A stretch of 64,000 bases of DNA from Amblyornis subalaris (lineage: Eukaryota; Chordata; Aves; Passeriformes; Ptilonorhynchidae): assembly GCA_018881555.1 (NCBI GenBank), contig JACAXG010000018.1:6819634-6883633 (forward strand), written 5' to 3'. A program made the position numbers and the translations under genes. Of the stretch, positions 1 through 13,394 are shown piece after piece. Every line of letters begins with the position of its first letter. The first letter of the stretch is position 1. The notes below the pieces were generated by a model. The model saw only the letters and a list, made by a program, of their open reading frames with translations. It made no database searches and was not told the origin of the DNA.

Positions 1-1280
1 CTGATTACTAGATGGAAAAGGAAGAAAAATATCTTCCTGTCAAGATGGTAAACAAATGCCGTTTCAGCTAAGTTAGAAAAAAAAGAAAAACAAAGAGCAA
101 AGCTGAAAGTCAAATAGAAAGCAGGAAGGAAAGTATCCTGTGCTGACATCAGGATGGAGCCCTGACAGCACACTTTCCACTCCAGAGAGGCAAAGGGAGG
201 TCACTGGATCCTCCTCACTGCAAAAGGCAGTGGGGCTGATTCCTTCTCAGAAGGCTGAATTGCTCATTTTAACAGCTCAGCAGAGATCTGTAGGTCTCAA
301 ATACTACTTTGGATCTGAGTGCGTGTGTGCACAAAACAGTGATGTGTGTGCATCAAAACTTTCTGTCCAAAGACTACTCAAATTTATACTTGGAATGAAA
401 TAGCCTACAGCATCCAAGCAGCCTACTTTGTTGAATATTTCAAATATTAACCAGACATATGCATACATCATAAGAGCTCTTAGACATCTCCAGCCTCCTA
501 GACAGCAGGTGTAAATTTTGCCCCTTGTGCAAGTCACACAAGATCAATGGAGTGATTAAAGATGACACAGTTCTGAAATCTTGAGGGAAATACGATGCCC
601 ATAATGAAAAGACAGATGCAAAGTGACGCATTTGTGCAAATCAGCTCTCACATCAGAGGTGAAATTTGGCCACAGTGAAGACAGTGCAATTGCCACATTC
701 CTGTGGACTGCAGCCTTTAATATTACTCAGAAGAATGCATTGCAAGATCTATGAAATGTTAAATGTTCTGAGAAGTAACCAAAATTATCAGAGGATTTAA
801 AATTGTAATTATTAATACTATTATCTTTGACTTGCTAGAGTTGAATAATCCTCAGTGACACTTGTAATTTCCATAAACAAACAAACAAAAAATCCTTCTA
901 GTTTGAAAAATAAGTCCATTTGTGCGAAACTAATCTTCATTTCCCAATCAAAATTGGCTCAAGAGGGTTCTGCAGTTTTCTTTTTTGCTGGCATTCATCT
1001 AGCAAACGCTGTCATTTTAACTTCTGGGAAGCGATTTTTATCCTAACTTGGGTATTGCACATTGTTTCTATTTCTTTTAACTGAGCTTTCTGGGAGTTCT
1101 AGTGAGAGGAAATCAGTATTGCTGCCAAACCAACTGTTAAATGTGAGAAGAGAACTGAACATCTTTTCACTGGATATATTCTGTGCCAGCATCTGTGCTT
1201 GATTATCTTACCAGCAAATTGTACAGATTTTAAATGCTCAATGTGTAAAATGTTGCATATGTCTGTACGGCTACACAGGT

Positions 1281-1281
<1 letters not shown>

Positions 1282-1325
<44 letters not shown>
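1282..1325. repeat. (CA)22 dinucleotide microsatellite
   Basis: An uninterrupted CA run of 44 bp, read directly. On the minus strand it generates a spurious cysteine-valine open frame. Alternating purine-pyrimidine runs of this length are usually polymorphic and can adopt Z-DNA (established for CA repeats). Confidence 0.97.
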
Positions 1326-1326
<1 letters not shown>

Positions 1327-1818
1327 TTCTTAGTGCACCATGACTGAGATTCAGAAATAATACTAATAAAGGATAAATAAGATGGATTTTTTTATATTAA
1401 GTCAGAAAAAATAATGTGCTTTTTGAAAGCTGACTGCAGAGTAATTAATAGACCTGATCTTTCAGTTTATGAGAGGATTCACCTTGGACAAAGTGGCTGC
1501 CAATATAGGACTATGAAGTCATGTTACAAGTCACTAATGTAAAAAAAATAAAATGTGGCTTCTAAAATTTTGTAAGTCATGTTTCTGCTCCAAGGAACAC
1601 AGTAATCTTACCTCAAAAGCTCCAAGGAGGAGATGAATTCTGTTGGCCTTTATCTGCTAACCAACTAAATATCAGAAAGGCCAAAATATTGCCACACTTG
1701 ACCCTCAGATTTCCTTCTCCTTATCAAATAAAACAAACTTCCCAGAGGAGAAAGTGAGAAAGATAGTCTCTCATATTTTTCTAGGAAGAGGGTAGAAAGA
1801 ACAAAGTGACTGCAGTGC

Positions 1819-1859
1819 TTAAAAAAAAAAAAAAAAGGAAAAGGGAAAAAAAAAAAAAA
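1819..1859. repeat. A-rich polypurine low-complexity run
   Basis: Two A tracts of about 14-16 bases are joined by a short AG-rich linker (GGAAAAGGG). The sequence is entirely purine on the plus strand. No retroposon body abuts it that I can recognise, so I call it simple sequence rather than a retroposon tail. Confidence 0.85.
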
Positions 1860-2823
1860 CCACACCCTAACAAGCAAATCCTACCTGAAAAGTTTCTTGG
1901 GTTAATGGAAGTTATTGTTTTTGCAAGGTATGCTTTTCCAGAACTCATCCTTCAATCTCAGCAGACCAAAGGGAGTGCATTTATAAGAACTATATCGTCA
2001 GCAGTTAGCAGTTCAAGTCATAATCAATTCAAGAGAAAAAATAAAGACACAGAGCAGTATTTTTCTATACCTTTCAGTTTTTCATTACTTTTCAAGAAAA
2101 ATCTGCTGAAATTGTTTTACAACTTCCTATAAGAATAAGAAAAAAAATTGTCTTTTATAGACATAAAATACTACTATATATTGTTCTGAGATTTTTGTTA
2201 GCTTGTGTGTGCATACCCATATGTATGTGTATTTTGGTCTTACACGATATGAGAGCAAAAAGCCTTCTGTGACAAATCTGCTAGAACAGTTATGAACCAT
2301 GTAATTCCAGCCACAAAAGCACAAGCTGGCCACAAACTGAATTTGTTATCAACATGCTCCAACTTGCTCACTCTCCTTTCTCAGGCAGAGAAAACTAAAG
2401 TTGCCTATAGAATGACTGCTTGTAAAAATGCAAAGCTGTTTCCAGGTTTCTTAAGTGGCAGCCATACATGCAAGGAATTGAAAAACTTAAAAGGTCAGAG
2501 TTACAACATCTATTGTACTGCTATACCTAAAGCACTAAGATTGAAACCCACAGTTGAGTTTAAGAGGAAAACAACATTTTAAATAATTCACTCCGAAAGA
2601 AATTGCTGGACAGTATAGATAAAAAGATAATACTATCTGATATTTACATCCTATTATTTAATTTAACTTCTTTAAGGATAAACAAGTGAAGACAGATACT
2701 TGGCTGTACTGTCCCGTATATTAATAGAGGGCAATACAAGGTCCAAGAAAATACAAAGTTGAACTGCTACTCTCTGACATTACTTCATTTCACTAGCTAG
2801 AAGAGTAAAACTAGAATCCTCTA

Positions 2824-2855
2824 AGAGGAAGAAAAAAAAGAAAGAAGGAAAAAAA
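2824..2855. repeat. Short polypurine (A/G) tract
   Basis: About 32 bp containing only A and G on the plus strand. This is low-complexity sequence with no mirror symmetry good enough to argue for a triplex structure. Confidence 0.7.
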
Positions 2856-4090
2856 TCAAACTTCATTACAAAAATATCCTATATAGAAGCCACAGCTATA
2901 CAGAAATAATCTAAATACAAATAAACTAGGCCTGACTGAATTATAGCAATTTCTGTAAAACCACTCTAGTGGATTTTGCATATCTATTATTTTAACAGTA
3001 TGGGTTTTTCTCGTAAAGGGATATCTTTGGGTTGCTCTGACAGGTTTATCTTCATTATATATGATCCCCCTGCCCTATTCTGCATAGTACAAATGAGACT
3101 ATAGGGGAAAATTTAAATGAGCAAAACCAGCATTAACCCATATTACNGAGCCATTCGTTCACTGGTATATATGCTATATATTTTCAGATAAAGATTCAGC
3201 AGAGAAAAACACAGGCACAGAAGAAGTAAACTTAATTTGCCATTAAAGATTAATTAAGAGAAAATATGACGAGAATGAAAATTAAAAATTATATTTATAT
3301 AACTGCAGTTAGCAACAGCAAACCATGTTCTCCATGTCCCTCATCAAAGCAGGGTAGTGATTAGGGGATGGAAGACTCTGCAAGCAAAGCAGCAGGCTTC
3401 TTTCAAGAAGCTTCTTTCCCCGGCACCTGAGTAGCACAGGTTTTTAATTCAATTGAACTCATCACTGAGAAGATTGACTCATAGCAGCAAGCATCTCTGT
3501 GGAGACTTGGTCTCTCTGAACCTGCTCTTATCTACAGTCTCCAGCAGAACTCAGCCAGGAATCTGGCTGGCAACCAGAGCCAAGCACACATGGCCTAAGA
3601 TCCCCTCTGGAAAGTTACTGCATAGATTCACATCCATCATAACTGTTTCCTTTGCTGAGGGGGAAGAAGAAACAGCAGTACATGGAGAAAGCCCCAGAGT
3701 ATCTAAAACTTTATTCAAAAATTATGAATGCTGGAAGAAAGACAATGTTGAGCAATTCTTGACTTTAAAACCTAACTTTGCTTTTAAACTATTTAGGAAC
3801 TGGGACATGGAAGTAAAATAATTTTTTACCCCTTACAGATCTCAGATCTGCCCCAGGAAAACTGGCTATTGCTTGCAATTCCTCTTAGTAGTTACTGAAG
3901 TTTTCCTGTTTAAATCACGGAATTAATGGTTTTCCTACCTCAACTAGGTTGTACTACTAGTTATTATGAAGGTTTAAATGGTATATCTATTCTTAATACA
4001 CAATATTTAATATGGGAAGGATACAGAAACAAAAAGGTTTGCTTATGAAAATGCAAGTCAATATTTTACTCAGAAGCAATAAAGAAAGAT

Positions 4091-4170
4091 CATAAAATCA
4101 TAGAATGATTTGGGTTGAAAGAGACCCTAAAGATCATCCTGTTCCAACCCCAAGGGCCACCTTCCACTAG
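4091..4170 (-). mobile_element. CR1 LINE 3' end (truncated)
   Basis: The plus strand shows the reverse complement of a CR1 tail: TCATAGAATGATTTGGGTTG, then GACCCTAAAGATCATC and TTCCAACCCCAAGGGCCACC. The element therefore lies on the minus strand, with its 3' terminus at the low-coordinate end. Only about 80 bp of 3' UTR survive, typical of the severe 5' truncation of CR1 copies. It has no coding capacity. Confidence 0.9.
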
Positions 4171-7100
4171 AATGATGATTTTACTTGTTAATTACTAGTA
4201 TATAAAACAAACACTGAGCAGTGAGAACATGGGCAGAAACCTGAAAACAGGGCATTGGAAGCAGCAGGAACAAAACAAAACACTCGAGAATCTGTTCCTA
4301 CGTGGTTTTTACATTCTCAGAGATCAGTTCAGAAAGAGATGGAGCTTACTGTAAATCATCTGCTGCAGCCAACCAAGGCATTCTTTCAAAAAAAACGCAG
4401 TGCAGAAGTCTGCCCTTTTTTCAGTCCTACTTACTATTCTACCCTGCAAAGTAACCACTGAACCACAGGGTTACAGTTTGCTTCACAAATGTGTTAGTGA
4501 TTAGTTCTTGCTTCCCCATTCAATGCGGCAAGCCTTCGCATGTACTTCATGACTTAATTCTTGAATGGCACTTTTCTTCAGATGAGACTGACTTATATAT
4601 CTCCAGGGTAGGAACAAAATTTTCTGTTTTCTTGACTGTTAATAAAGCCTTGCTCTTCTGAATGTTCTTTCAGTGCAGTCTAATGAAATTCATAGGATAT
4701 GTGTTCATTCATAACTAGAACAGTTTCTATCTTGGAATTTTCTTTTTGCTTAAAAAACAGTACGACAAGGCCATTATATTTAGAGATTCTCCCAGGGATC
4801 ATACTCAATCATCCACTTGTTTGTACTTTTTTTCTATTGGATCTTATTAGCCTCATTCTTTATCATGTTTCTGAAAATCTGTTGTCCTTTTCTGTCTCTC
4901 CAAAACAAGCCGTAGATTCTTCTTTAACAGTTCCTTGATATTTTTTAGTCAACATGAAGAACCATCTGTTCTCCTTGGCTTATAATTGCTATTCTTGCGC
5001 TTTAAAAGTAATACTATTTACTTACAAGCCTTGAGCTTCGGGACACACTTCACATTTTTTTATGTCCCGTTCATCATCTTTGTCAGACTTATAATAGGTC
5101 ATATGGTAAAACTTCTAACTTACTTGCATTAATCTTGTATTTGCAGATTATGGTTGAAATAATTTGTGATGCATTTTGTAATGTATATTCCAACTGAAAG
5201 TCATTGTCTAGGATACTCAAAAGTCTATTTCTCAAGGAAAGTAATTTTTTCTTTTTATAAAATATAGAAGGAATTGGTTTTTTCTGGCTAATAGCTAAAT
5301 GCTTTCAGACATTTTCCTGCAACCCTTGCTCTCTCTTTCTCTACAACTCCGATGGTAAATAAGGATATGTCACTGGAATGATTTTATGGGGGAAAAAAAG
5401 GGGAATAAAGACATAAATTTACTGTCAAAAAGAATCATAATTACTTAAGCTCCTTCTTAAAGACATCGTAATATCTCTTACTAAGTAGTTCAACATTTCT
5501 GAGGAAACAGGAAGAAGGATAGTTCTAAGAAATAAAATAAAACAGGTGAATTGTATTTTTTTCTGTACTATGTAAACACGAAGTTACACTTGAACTGAGT
5601 ACCACCAGCTGTCTCAAATCTTTGTCCTGTGCTTGTTTCAACATGACTGTGCTTTGATGGCTCAGAACAAAGGAATCCCAAGCCAATCCATTCAAAAATA
5701 CACTGCGTGTTAGTATCAAGCACAGGCTCTAAAGCAGCAATGGTCAAACCTTGAGTTATTCTTAAACTACACTGTACAACCAGAACCAATGTCATCAATT
5801 CTAGATGCAACTATGTTCCCTTGCAGCACTGTTCATTAATGCATATACCAGTTCAGAAGGCTAAGCAGGAAAATGACATAAATCCAAATGGCACAAGGGA
5901 AGCAAAGATTTTTGGAGGAGGAAGTATATAAGCGGGAAAAAAAAGGTTGAAAAAGCAACAGTAGCCTCAAAGTGAAAGGATATGCTAATTCAGGTTATCC
6001 TTATAATTACACATTGCTAGGATCTTGAGAACAGATGTACAGTTCACCATATAGAAATGGCCACAACATCTACTCAATTAATTGAATGCCTCAAACGGTG
6101 CCCTCATTAACCATAACATTCTCTGTGGACTTGATGGTATGTGAAAGACACCTTGACAAACTAATTTTCTAAAACAATAAGTTTGGGTTAAAGTAAGAAG
6201 CATTAAAACTATTTAAAGTTCTAATTTAGCAGAGATTGTGAAACAATGCCAAAATTAATATCTTAGTAATGAAATGCTAGTCAAATACTGAGACTAATTA
6301 AATAATTACACCATTAGTCAGCAATAACTATGAGCAGGTCACAAAACTTTGGCACCTTTTCTCTGGATTTTCACTACTCTGCCTTATTACAAAACTGCTT
6401 GGAAATATTTTGTTCTCAGTTTTAATTTTTTCCCTTAAATCCCACAGTCTTACATGATTGTCAAATTACTATTGCTGAGTCCCATATTCAATTTTATATT
6501 ATAATAATTGTCTTGATATGATGTGAAAGGGTTCACTAGTTTTGTAAAAAAAAGTATTTTTCCTGACAAAGATTATTGTATTAATACTGGGGATTTCAAA
6601 ACAGCAAGGAGACTGGCAGTTCTCAAGACAGCAGAATCAGAGTTTTCCGGATGCTGAACTAAGCTACAGACAACAATTTCTTGACACGGGCAGAAATAAC
6701 TCTCTTATGTTTTATCACATTCAGAAGACAACCTGACACCTTCCCTGAGATGCTGTTGAGTGTAATAGGGTTTCTTTATTCCTAGGAGTCTGTAGAAACA
6801 CCCAGTCTATAAAGCCATGTGTGCTTTGTTTTCTAGAACAAAGGGTAGGCAGAATTTATGCTCTAAAATTTTCAAACAGAAACATGAGGCAAACAGAAAT
6901 TCGTGATTCAAGTGGCACTAGGAGCAAGACTCTGAATTCTATTTCACTTAAATTTACCTAAAACCTTCAGAGCTGTTTCCCACCCAGTATACTTTTTTAA
7001 CGATGTTCTTTCTTCACACTTTCCATGTCCATTTGCATCCACAGTTTGCATGAAAGGACAGCTACTGCCAAAGCACTTTTATCGACCTTTCTGCTTTAAA

Positions 7101-8178
7101 AGCTGCTAGAAGTTCTAATGCATTCTCACTATCTTGCTTTTTATCAACAAAGAAGCAAGTTTGTTTACCCAAAAGTCAGAGGAGTAACTGGCCTCAATTA
7201 AAAACTAGCAAAAAGCCCAGGTCTGTTAACTTTCAAAGCATTCACAAAAAGACTTGTTGTTTATGCCAAGCTTTTCAGAACTGTAAATAGGAATGGCTTG
7301 TTAATTAAGATACAGAGGAAAGGAAAAAAAAAAAAAGCAGGGCAACCAAACTTTGAGAAATTTGACATAACCACCTGGCACCTGGAAGCATTTTCTACAG
7401 AACTTCCACTTACCCAGTGTGGGTTACACAAAAGGCAGAATGAAGAAGACTATTGTAAGGCTACTTGGATCAGAACAATTTTTAAATAGCATTCAGTATC
7501 AAAAATGAGAGTAATGAAGCAAACGAAAGCAATTCTCATAAATGAAAGAATGAAGTGCAATTTCTGTAAAGATAGGAAAGAGAGCTAGAGAGTGTTCAGA
7601 AACTTCTTTTTCCCAACAAACACCCAGGAGGAACAAAGAAGCATACTGACAACAGCTGGTTCCAAACCTAGGTGGCTTCCTATAGTTTAAAGTTAGCTCA
7701 GCATGTGAGGGCTGCAAGACTTCTCCAAAGAGAAGTATATAGGATAAGAACTAAACAAGAGCATAAATAAATAACCAGCTTGTCTATCTGTGCCTCTTCA
7801 AAGTCCACAGAGTTAATTTCATAAATTTGTGGAGTTAAATTTGGACAACAGATCAGACCGAGATTTAAGATAAAACAAAGACCAAAAGACCCCAAATAAA
7901 CTTTTTTCATGGAAAAAGTGTACCTTTAGTTCACAATCAATCTGTCAGAATGAAAGTGCTCTTTGTCTTGAATATGAAAATACAGAAAACATGTCCTGAA
8001 GCATAAATACATGTGTAACATTAAGTCAAAAAGCCTGTAAGGTAAAACTCAATAGCAATAGGAGGAAAAAAAAATAGAATGAAGTTAGTAATTTAGTAAT
8101 TTTGGCAACCCTCTACAATAAAATATTTCAATTTGATGTAGATAAAGCTTCATACACACAATCTTTCATCACTTATAC
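4171..8178. other. AT-rich non-coding DNA
   Basis: Single-copy-looking AT-rich sequence. Two overlapping minus-strand open frames around 5525-5810 (64 and 80 codons) have no recognisable content. I see no RNA gene or named repeat here. Confidence 0.55.
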
Positions 8179-8240
8179 AATCATAGAATTATTAATGTTG
8201 GAAAAAACCTCCAAGATCACCAAGTCCAACCTTTATGTCC
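8179..8240 (-). mobile_element. CR1 LINE 3' end, short and diverged
   Basis: The plus strand reads TCATAGAATTATTAATGTTG, then GGAAAAAACCTCCAAGATCA and CCAAGTCCAACC. This is the reverse complement of a CR1 3' terminus of the subfamily type ending in GGTTGGACTTGATGATC. It is about 60 bp, on the minus strand, with no coding remnant. Confidence 0.85.
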
Positions 8241-11200
8241 AAATTGCTTCATTTAGAAGGATAATTCTGCAGTATTTTTACAAAAGGGTCACTGCGTGAT
8301 TGTCATTTCACCCTGGACTATCACTGCTTGTGATAACAACCTGAAAGCAAATGAGATATTTAAGTGGTAAGAGTCATACAAGAGTAAGGGAGCAAGAGGA
8401 AAGTAAAAAGCCCTGAAGGGTCAGGAAATTAAACTCATGATTTGCAGGCACTAGCTAAGGAATATGTGAATTTAATGTATGACTAATGACAAACTGGAAA
8501 GATGAAAAAAGCCATTGCTATAATATAAAGCGAAGTAAACCTTTTACTCCATCGAGTAACTGCTTGCATTGCAGGGGCAAGAGAACAAAAAGGTAAGTAC
8601 TGTGAAGAGCTTGTCAGGTAAAAGAGAGCTCTTGAATGAAGATGGCAGAGAGCTGCTGAACTCAAGCCACCCAGAAGCGAAGGCCAGAACAGTGAAGGAC
8701 TGAATCCTTCATCTCTATTTAAACATATAAACAAACAAACAAACTACATGGAAACTGAAAAGTGTCTTTAAGAAAAGATACTTTTGGGGTGAAAGCAAAT
8801 TAATATTTTTCTAAAATACTTCAGCAGAGTCCTTCAAGGACATTCTGCAAACATGCTGCTTGGATATACTTTGAAACTTTCCTTAACAAATTGTTTAGCA
8901 GGGTTTTTTTTTTAGAATTCAGAGTTCAGTTCTATTTCTTAACTGACTAGAAACCAGGGGCAGGAGGTCTGTCTTTGAGGGTATAGATATCACTACACAG
9001 CACCTGTGGAAATTAAATATATACTACACAACCGTTGGAATTGGGTGCAGGGAAATTGAAGAGAGAGTACTTTGCATCCAAATTTTCTCTTTGCATTGAC
9101 TTAGAGCAGTATTACACAAGAGCATACCATATATAAAAATGAATGAATAAAACCTTAATAAAGTGTTTGGAAATTAATGACAGAATTAAACCCCATGCCT
9201 GAGGTTTCCTATCAGTAAATACACAACTAATTCCATGGCCTATAGCATGCTGGAGACATTTCTAATGCAATATTCTAAGTACGTTTAAAATACATTCTTT
9301 GCATTTTTCCTAGTATGAATTTCATTAAACTCCTCAAATTTTCTCCTAATACAGATTTACCTAATAAAGACAGAAATAACTTAGCATAAAAGAAAATGAA
9401 CTTTTAATTCTGCAAGTTGAGCAAAAAAATGAAAAATTATTTATATCATTTTCTATCACTGAACCCCCTTTTTTTTATAACACAAAAAAGCTGAGTTTCT
9501 GAGAGCAAACCTTTATTGTACATCATAGGAGATATCACACAAAAAACCAGTCACCAGTTTTGACAGCTTACACACCTTGTGTATCAGTAACTGACATCCA
9601 TTTGGGGCCCTATTCTTTGGGTTTTGAAAATAATTCTGTTCCCCAGTGTCTGCTAATTACATGTTTGAGAGCAAGAACAAACTCTTATTTTAAAATCACT
9701 CCATACCTTGACACAGAAAAAAACAATACAGCAGAAACCAGAGCCATAATCACAGGTTCTTAAGAAGACTAAGAAATATACAAAAAAGGGAATATATGGC
9801 CTTCGTGGGAAAAAACATCCCCCAGAATTGTTTCCCACTGCAATTCGGTACTGCTTATCTATAGAAACGGAAACATCAGGATGCAGATCTTGAGTTCGGG
9901 GCCATGATCTTCAACTTTTCCCCTGTACCTACAAAGACAAAGGGCGTTTGCCTTCTGGAATCCCAGTCTGCACTACATCAGTTTCTGCACATGAGGGACA
10001 GCTGTGACCAACTGAAAAACAAAGGGGCATTCACAGGCATCAGCGCCAGAGGCGGATGCCCTTTTGTCAGCAGCACTGTAAAATAAAAACAAATAAACAA
10101 ACATCCAACCAAATAAACATAAAAACCAAACAACAAAAATCCACAAACACCAAAACCAATGCCTAGTTTACNGCAACTTCTATAGATGACTAACTGAACT
10201 CTTAAGGGATGGGCATAATTCTTCACACTTACTATTTTCTTGCAATTTATTTTTCAGATTTTGATGTATAATGAAATTGTTCAAAATACAATTTAAAAAA
10301 AATACTAACCACAGTAAAAATTATTACTAAAAACAATGACCTAAATGCAAGGGGTTCTTTTTTTTTTTTAGAAAAAGACACTTTTAGAACACACTTTTGC
10401 TTTTTTCATTGTACAGAGTGAAACAAATTAAATTTTATAAACTTCCATCTGGGATTCAGGATGTTTGATTGCATTTTTACAACCAACTGAAATGAAAATG
10501 AGTAGTTTAGTTTAGCAGTTGGTACAGTTATATGCCTGGAAATTTATCATAGTTTGCCATGTAATTTAAGCACTCAATTTCCAACAGCTACTGCTCTCAG
10601 TCTGGGGAGGCAGCAAGGAGGAAAAAAAAAATCTACAAATTACACATGATGAATTTTTAGTAGCCTCAGTAGGGGTTTTTTGTGACACTAGGAGACAGGA
10701 TACTGTGCAACAGACTGCCTGAGAGAAGAGGTTAACAAATTGGGTAGTAAAAAGAAGCTATGTGGAAGGTGACCTTCTGAGAAAGGTATTCCAGCCTCCG
10801 GCTGGGATGAAAAAAGGGTATGACTGCTATAGAATTATATTAAAGCAGCTTATCACTCACTTCTGAAAGAGAGTTGTCCTGGCAACTTTGCTTTGTATCG
10901 AGTCATGTGCTACTGCACTTAGGCATTTATATGCCTTTGACGTATTTTCTTGATTGGACTTTTCAGGAATCCAGTGCTGGCATGCTAAGTCTTTAATCCT
11001 ACATCATAAGACAGATACCAAGCTACTTAATTGTACCAGAATGACTTCTGCCCCAGGACTGCAAAGGATCAAAGCACAGGCAGCAGTTTTATCCACATTT
11101 TCTTGGACTTCAGCAGAATGTAGGCACCAGGGTCCCATTGTACTTACCCATGAGCTGAACCAACTTGTCCTTGTCAGAGAATTGGTGGTGAAACAAAAAT

Positions 11201-12709
11201 CTCAGATCAGTTTTGCATTCTGTTTAGTCAACCATGCCTTGTTTTAGAATGACAGATCTTAATGATTGCCAGTAGCATCCATGGAAGAATCACATCAAGG
11301 CATTATTGAGTCTCCTAAAGCACTGGACCAAGAGTTTCGTTCCTCATATTGTGTTTAGAAGAAATTCACAGTGGCTTATATAGATACACTCAGCATTGGT
11401 AATGTGTTTTAATACCTTGTTATTCTAGTAGAGAGCAAAGAGAAAAGGTTAAAAAACCCCAAGAGTTTTAAATTCATTTAAACAAATGAGTGGCATGCAG
11501 CTGTTGTAAGGAGAACACTGATCTTTCCAGGCAGGTCTTGTGGCATCAGTTCCCTTCACGGTGTGTATGATCTCTTGGTTTGGTTTCAGTACTTTTAGGA
11601 GTCTGCCAGTCTTTAATGTGTTGGTTTCACTCTGNTGTCTTAGCTTGACAAGGTGACAGTGAAACAAAAAGATGATTTATTAATTAGGATTTACAGATAG
11701 GTTAAAACCAAAAAAAGGACAAAGGCAGGAAACAGAGTAGTAACATCACATCAGAGGAAAGGTGTAGTGAAGGAGTCCCTAGGAGGTAAATGCTGAAGCT
11801 CCAAATGTTCTACATATTCATAAGTGTTCAGAAAAACAGGAATAACAATGAAGCTAGAAAAATCTATTTATGATAGGGTTAGTGGAAGAACTGCAGAAGG
11901 ACCACATGGAACTGAGTGACTGGGGATGAAGTGATCAGAGACAGCAAGCAGACGAAACAAAGCAGCCAACTTAATAATATAAGGCAGGTAGGAAAACCAA
12001 CTTTACCTCACACCATAGGGTGATGAATCAAGACAGACTACAAGTACTGAAAAATGGAAACATACTCTTATAATTCATATGTCTAAGAAAACATTAGCTT
12101 AGCAGCACTTTCAGAAAAAGGCAAACAAAATGTTTTTAGTTAATTCAAAAGTATAAAAAGAATTGAAGAGCAACCATATAGAACCATTAACGTAGAGGAT
12201 TTGTACATTTTTGAGTACTGCAAGACCTGAATTTCCTACACTATAAAGGACTTAGCAGAAAGTAGCAAAAGACAAAGCACTTAGCTGTATAAATACAGGT
12301 GCCATTGTGAACTTCAAGAAAAATAATTTGAAATCTTACTATATATTTTCAGTTTTGCCAGTTCAAACCTATCCTGTAAAGAGCCAAAATAAGTGATGCT
12401 TAAATGCACAGGTATAATTCAGAAAAATCTAAGCTGAGCTCTACTACTCTTCTAACTACTGACCTTCAAGTAATTGCTTCCTATGCCATATTCAATCTGC
12501 AGGGGGCTGGAAGTGCAGTGAGGGTCTTCCACACTGCTTCAGCATCTAAGTGGGCAGAAACTCGAAGCAGGATATTTCCACCAGCCATCGCCTTCCAGTG
12601 CTCTCTAGACACAATTAAATGTGTTTGAAGGCTTTTTGCTTCAAGCTCTTCTCCTCCATGGCCCAGCTTGCTGAAGCTCCAGCATTGCACATTCCCTTTC
12701 ACAGCTCTC
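8241..12709. other. AT-rich non-coding DNA with small palindromes
   Basis: No gene recognised. It contains an A/C-rich run (about 10080-10160), two close palindromes at 10765-10777 and 10791-10805, and ambiguous bases at 10172 and 11635. A short acceptor-donor pair at 8575-8592 is discussed in the findings. Open frames here are under 100 codons and look random. Confidence 0.55.
10080..10160. repeat. A-rich (AAAC/AAAT)n-like low-complexity region
   Basis: Dominated by AAAC and AAAT tetranucleotide variants on the plus strand, with very little G. Similar A/C-rich runs recur at 24241-24300, 26959-27022, 28446-28470, 37063-37112 and 60898-60922. Confidence 0.75.
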
Positions 12710-13101
12710 AACAAAAAAAATTTTTTACAACACTATTCTTTCCAAGCAATGCAATATTTTGCACAGGCACACCATGATTTTTACTTCATTTTTTCAATTC
12801 ATTGTAGTGCAACCATTTCTGCCTCTCATTCTTTGCCCTGTCAGATTTTAAAATTTTAAAGGCAATGCACCTCCATGTAGGTACAGATGTAGTTATAGTA
12901 CTCAGTCTATTTAAGTGTGGAATGCCTCATCTCCAGGTGTACATTTTGGTGGTATTTCTTAAGTAGTTGTGGTGCAATACAGACCTGGTATTTAATGCCG
13001 ATTAACAAAATATAAAAAAACCCTAGTAGTACAAAATAGAAACTAAAATGTTGCACTGCTTGGAAAAAACAGTGTTGTAACAAAATGTTTTTGTTGTTGT
13101 T
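12710..13101. mobile_element. MITE-like element with about 50-bp inverted ends (candidate)
   Basis: The left arm (12710-12760) and right arm (13045-13101) are imperfect reverse complements. Shared cores are ACAACACT, TTTCCAAGCA and TGCAA, differing at a few scattered positions. I estimate roughly 80% identity over about 50 bp. The arms enclose about 285 bp of AT-rich sequence with no coding frame. Short non-coding DNA bounded by inverted repeats is the structure of non-autonomous DNA transposons (MITEs), but I could not define exact termini or a target-site duplication. It may instead be an old fold-back duplication. Confidence 0.4.
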
Positions 13102-13394
13102 CGCACACTCATACATACAGTGCCACAGTATAGATTTATCTTACAGGTAAGCTGTAACTGAAAGAAAATCTCAAACCTAAATTTTCTCACCTTGATCAGC
13201 AACAATACAGCTAAAAGTAAACAGTCAACATAAAAGCACTGAGAAGTGTAGATACTCTATTTTCTGTCATTACATGGCTCTCTTTACTGATGAAAGATAG
13301 AGATGTCTGGTAAGATAGAGATAAGAGCACTACTACTAATTTTTTAAAAAGGCAGACAGACATAGCAAGTTGCCTATTTACACTGTCAAGATGG
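13102..13394. other. Short AT-rich spacer
   Basis: Lies between the inverted-repeat element and the CR1. I see no motif or repeat in it. Confidence 0.5.

Larger units (their letters stand above)
1..4090. other. AT-rich non-coding DNA
   Basis: No recognisable exon or RNA gene. The stretch holds a CA microsatellite (1282-1325), an A-rich purine run (1819-1859) and a second polypurine tract (2824-2855). One ambiguous base lies at 3147. The longest open frame, 3453-3821 on the plus strand (122 codons), has no domain I recognise and no flanking splice or promoter signal that supports it; I treat it as chance. Confidence 0.6.

Noticed and set aside
1099..1326. Minus-strand open frame starting with a Cys-Val repeat
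   Set aside because: Translation of the CA microsatellite.
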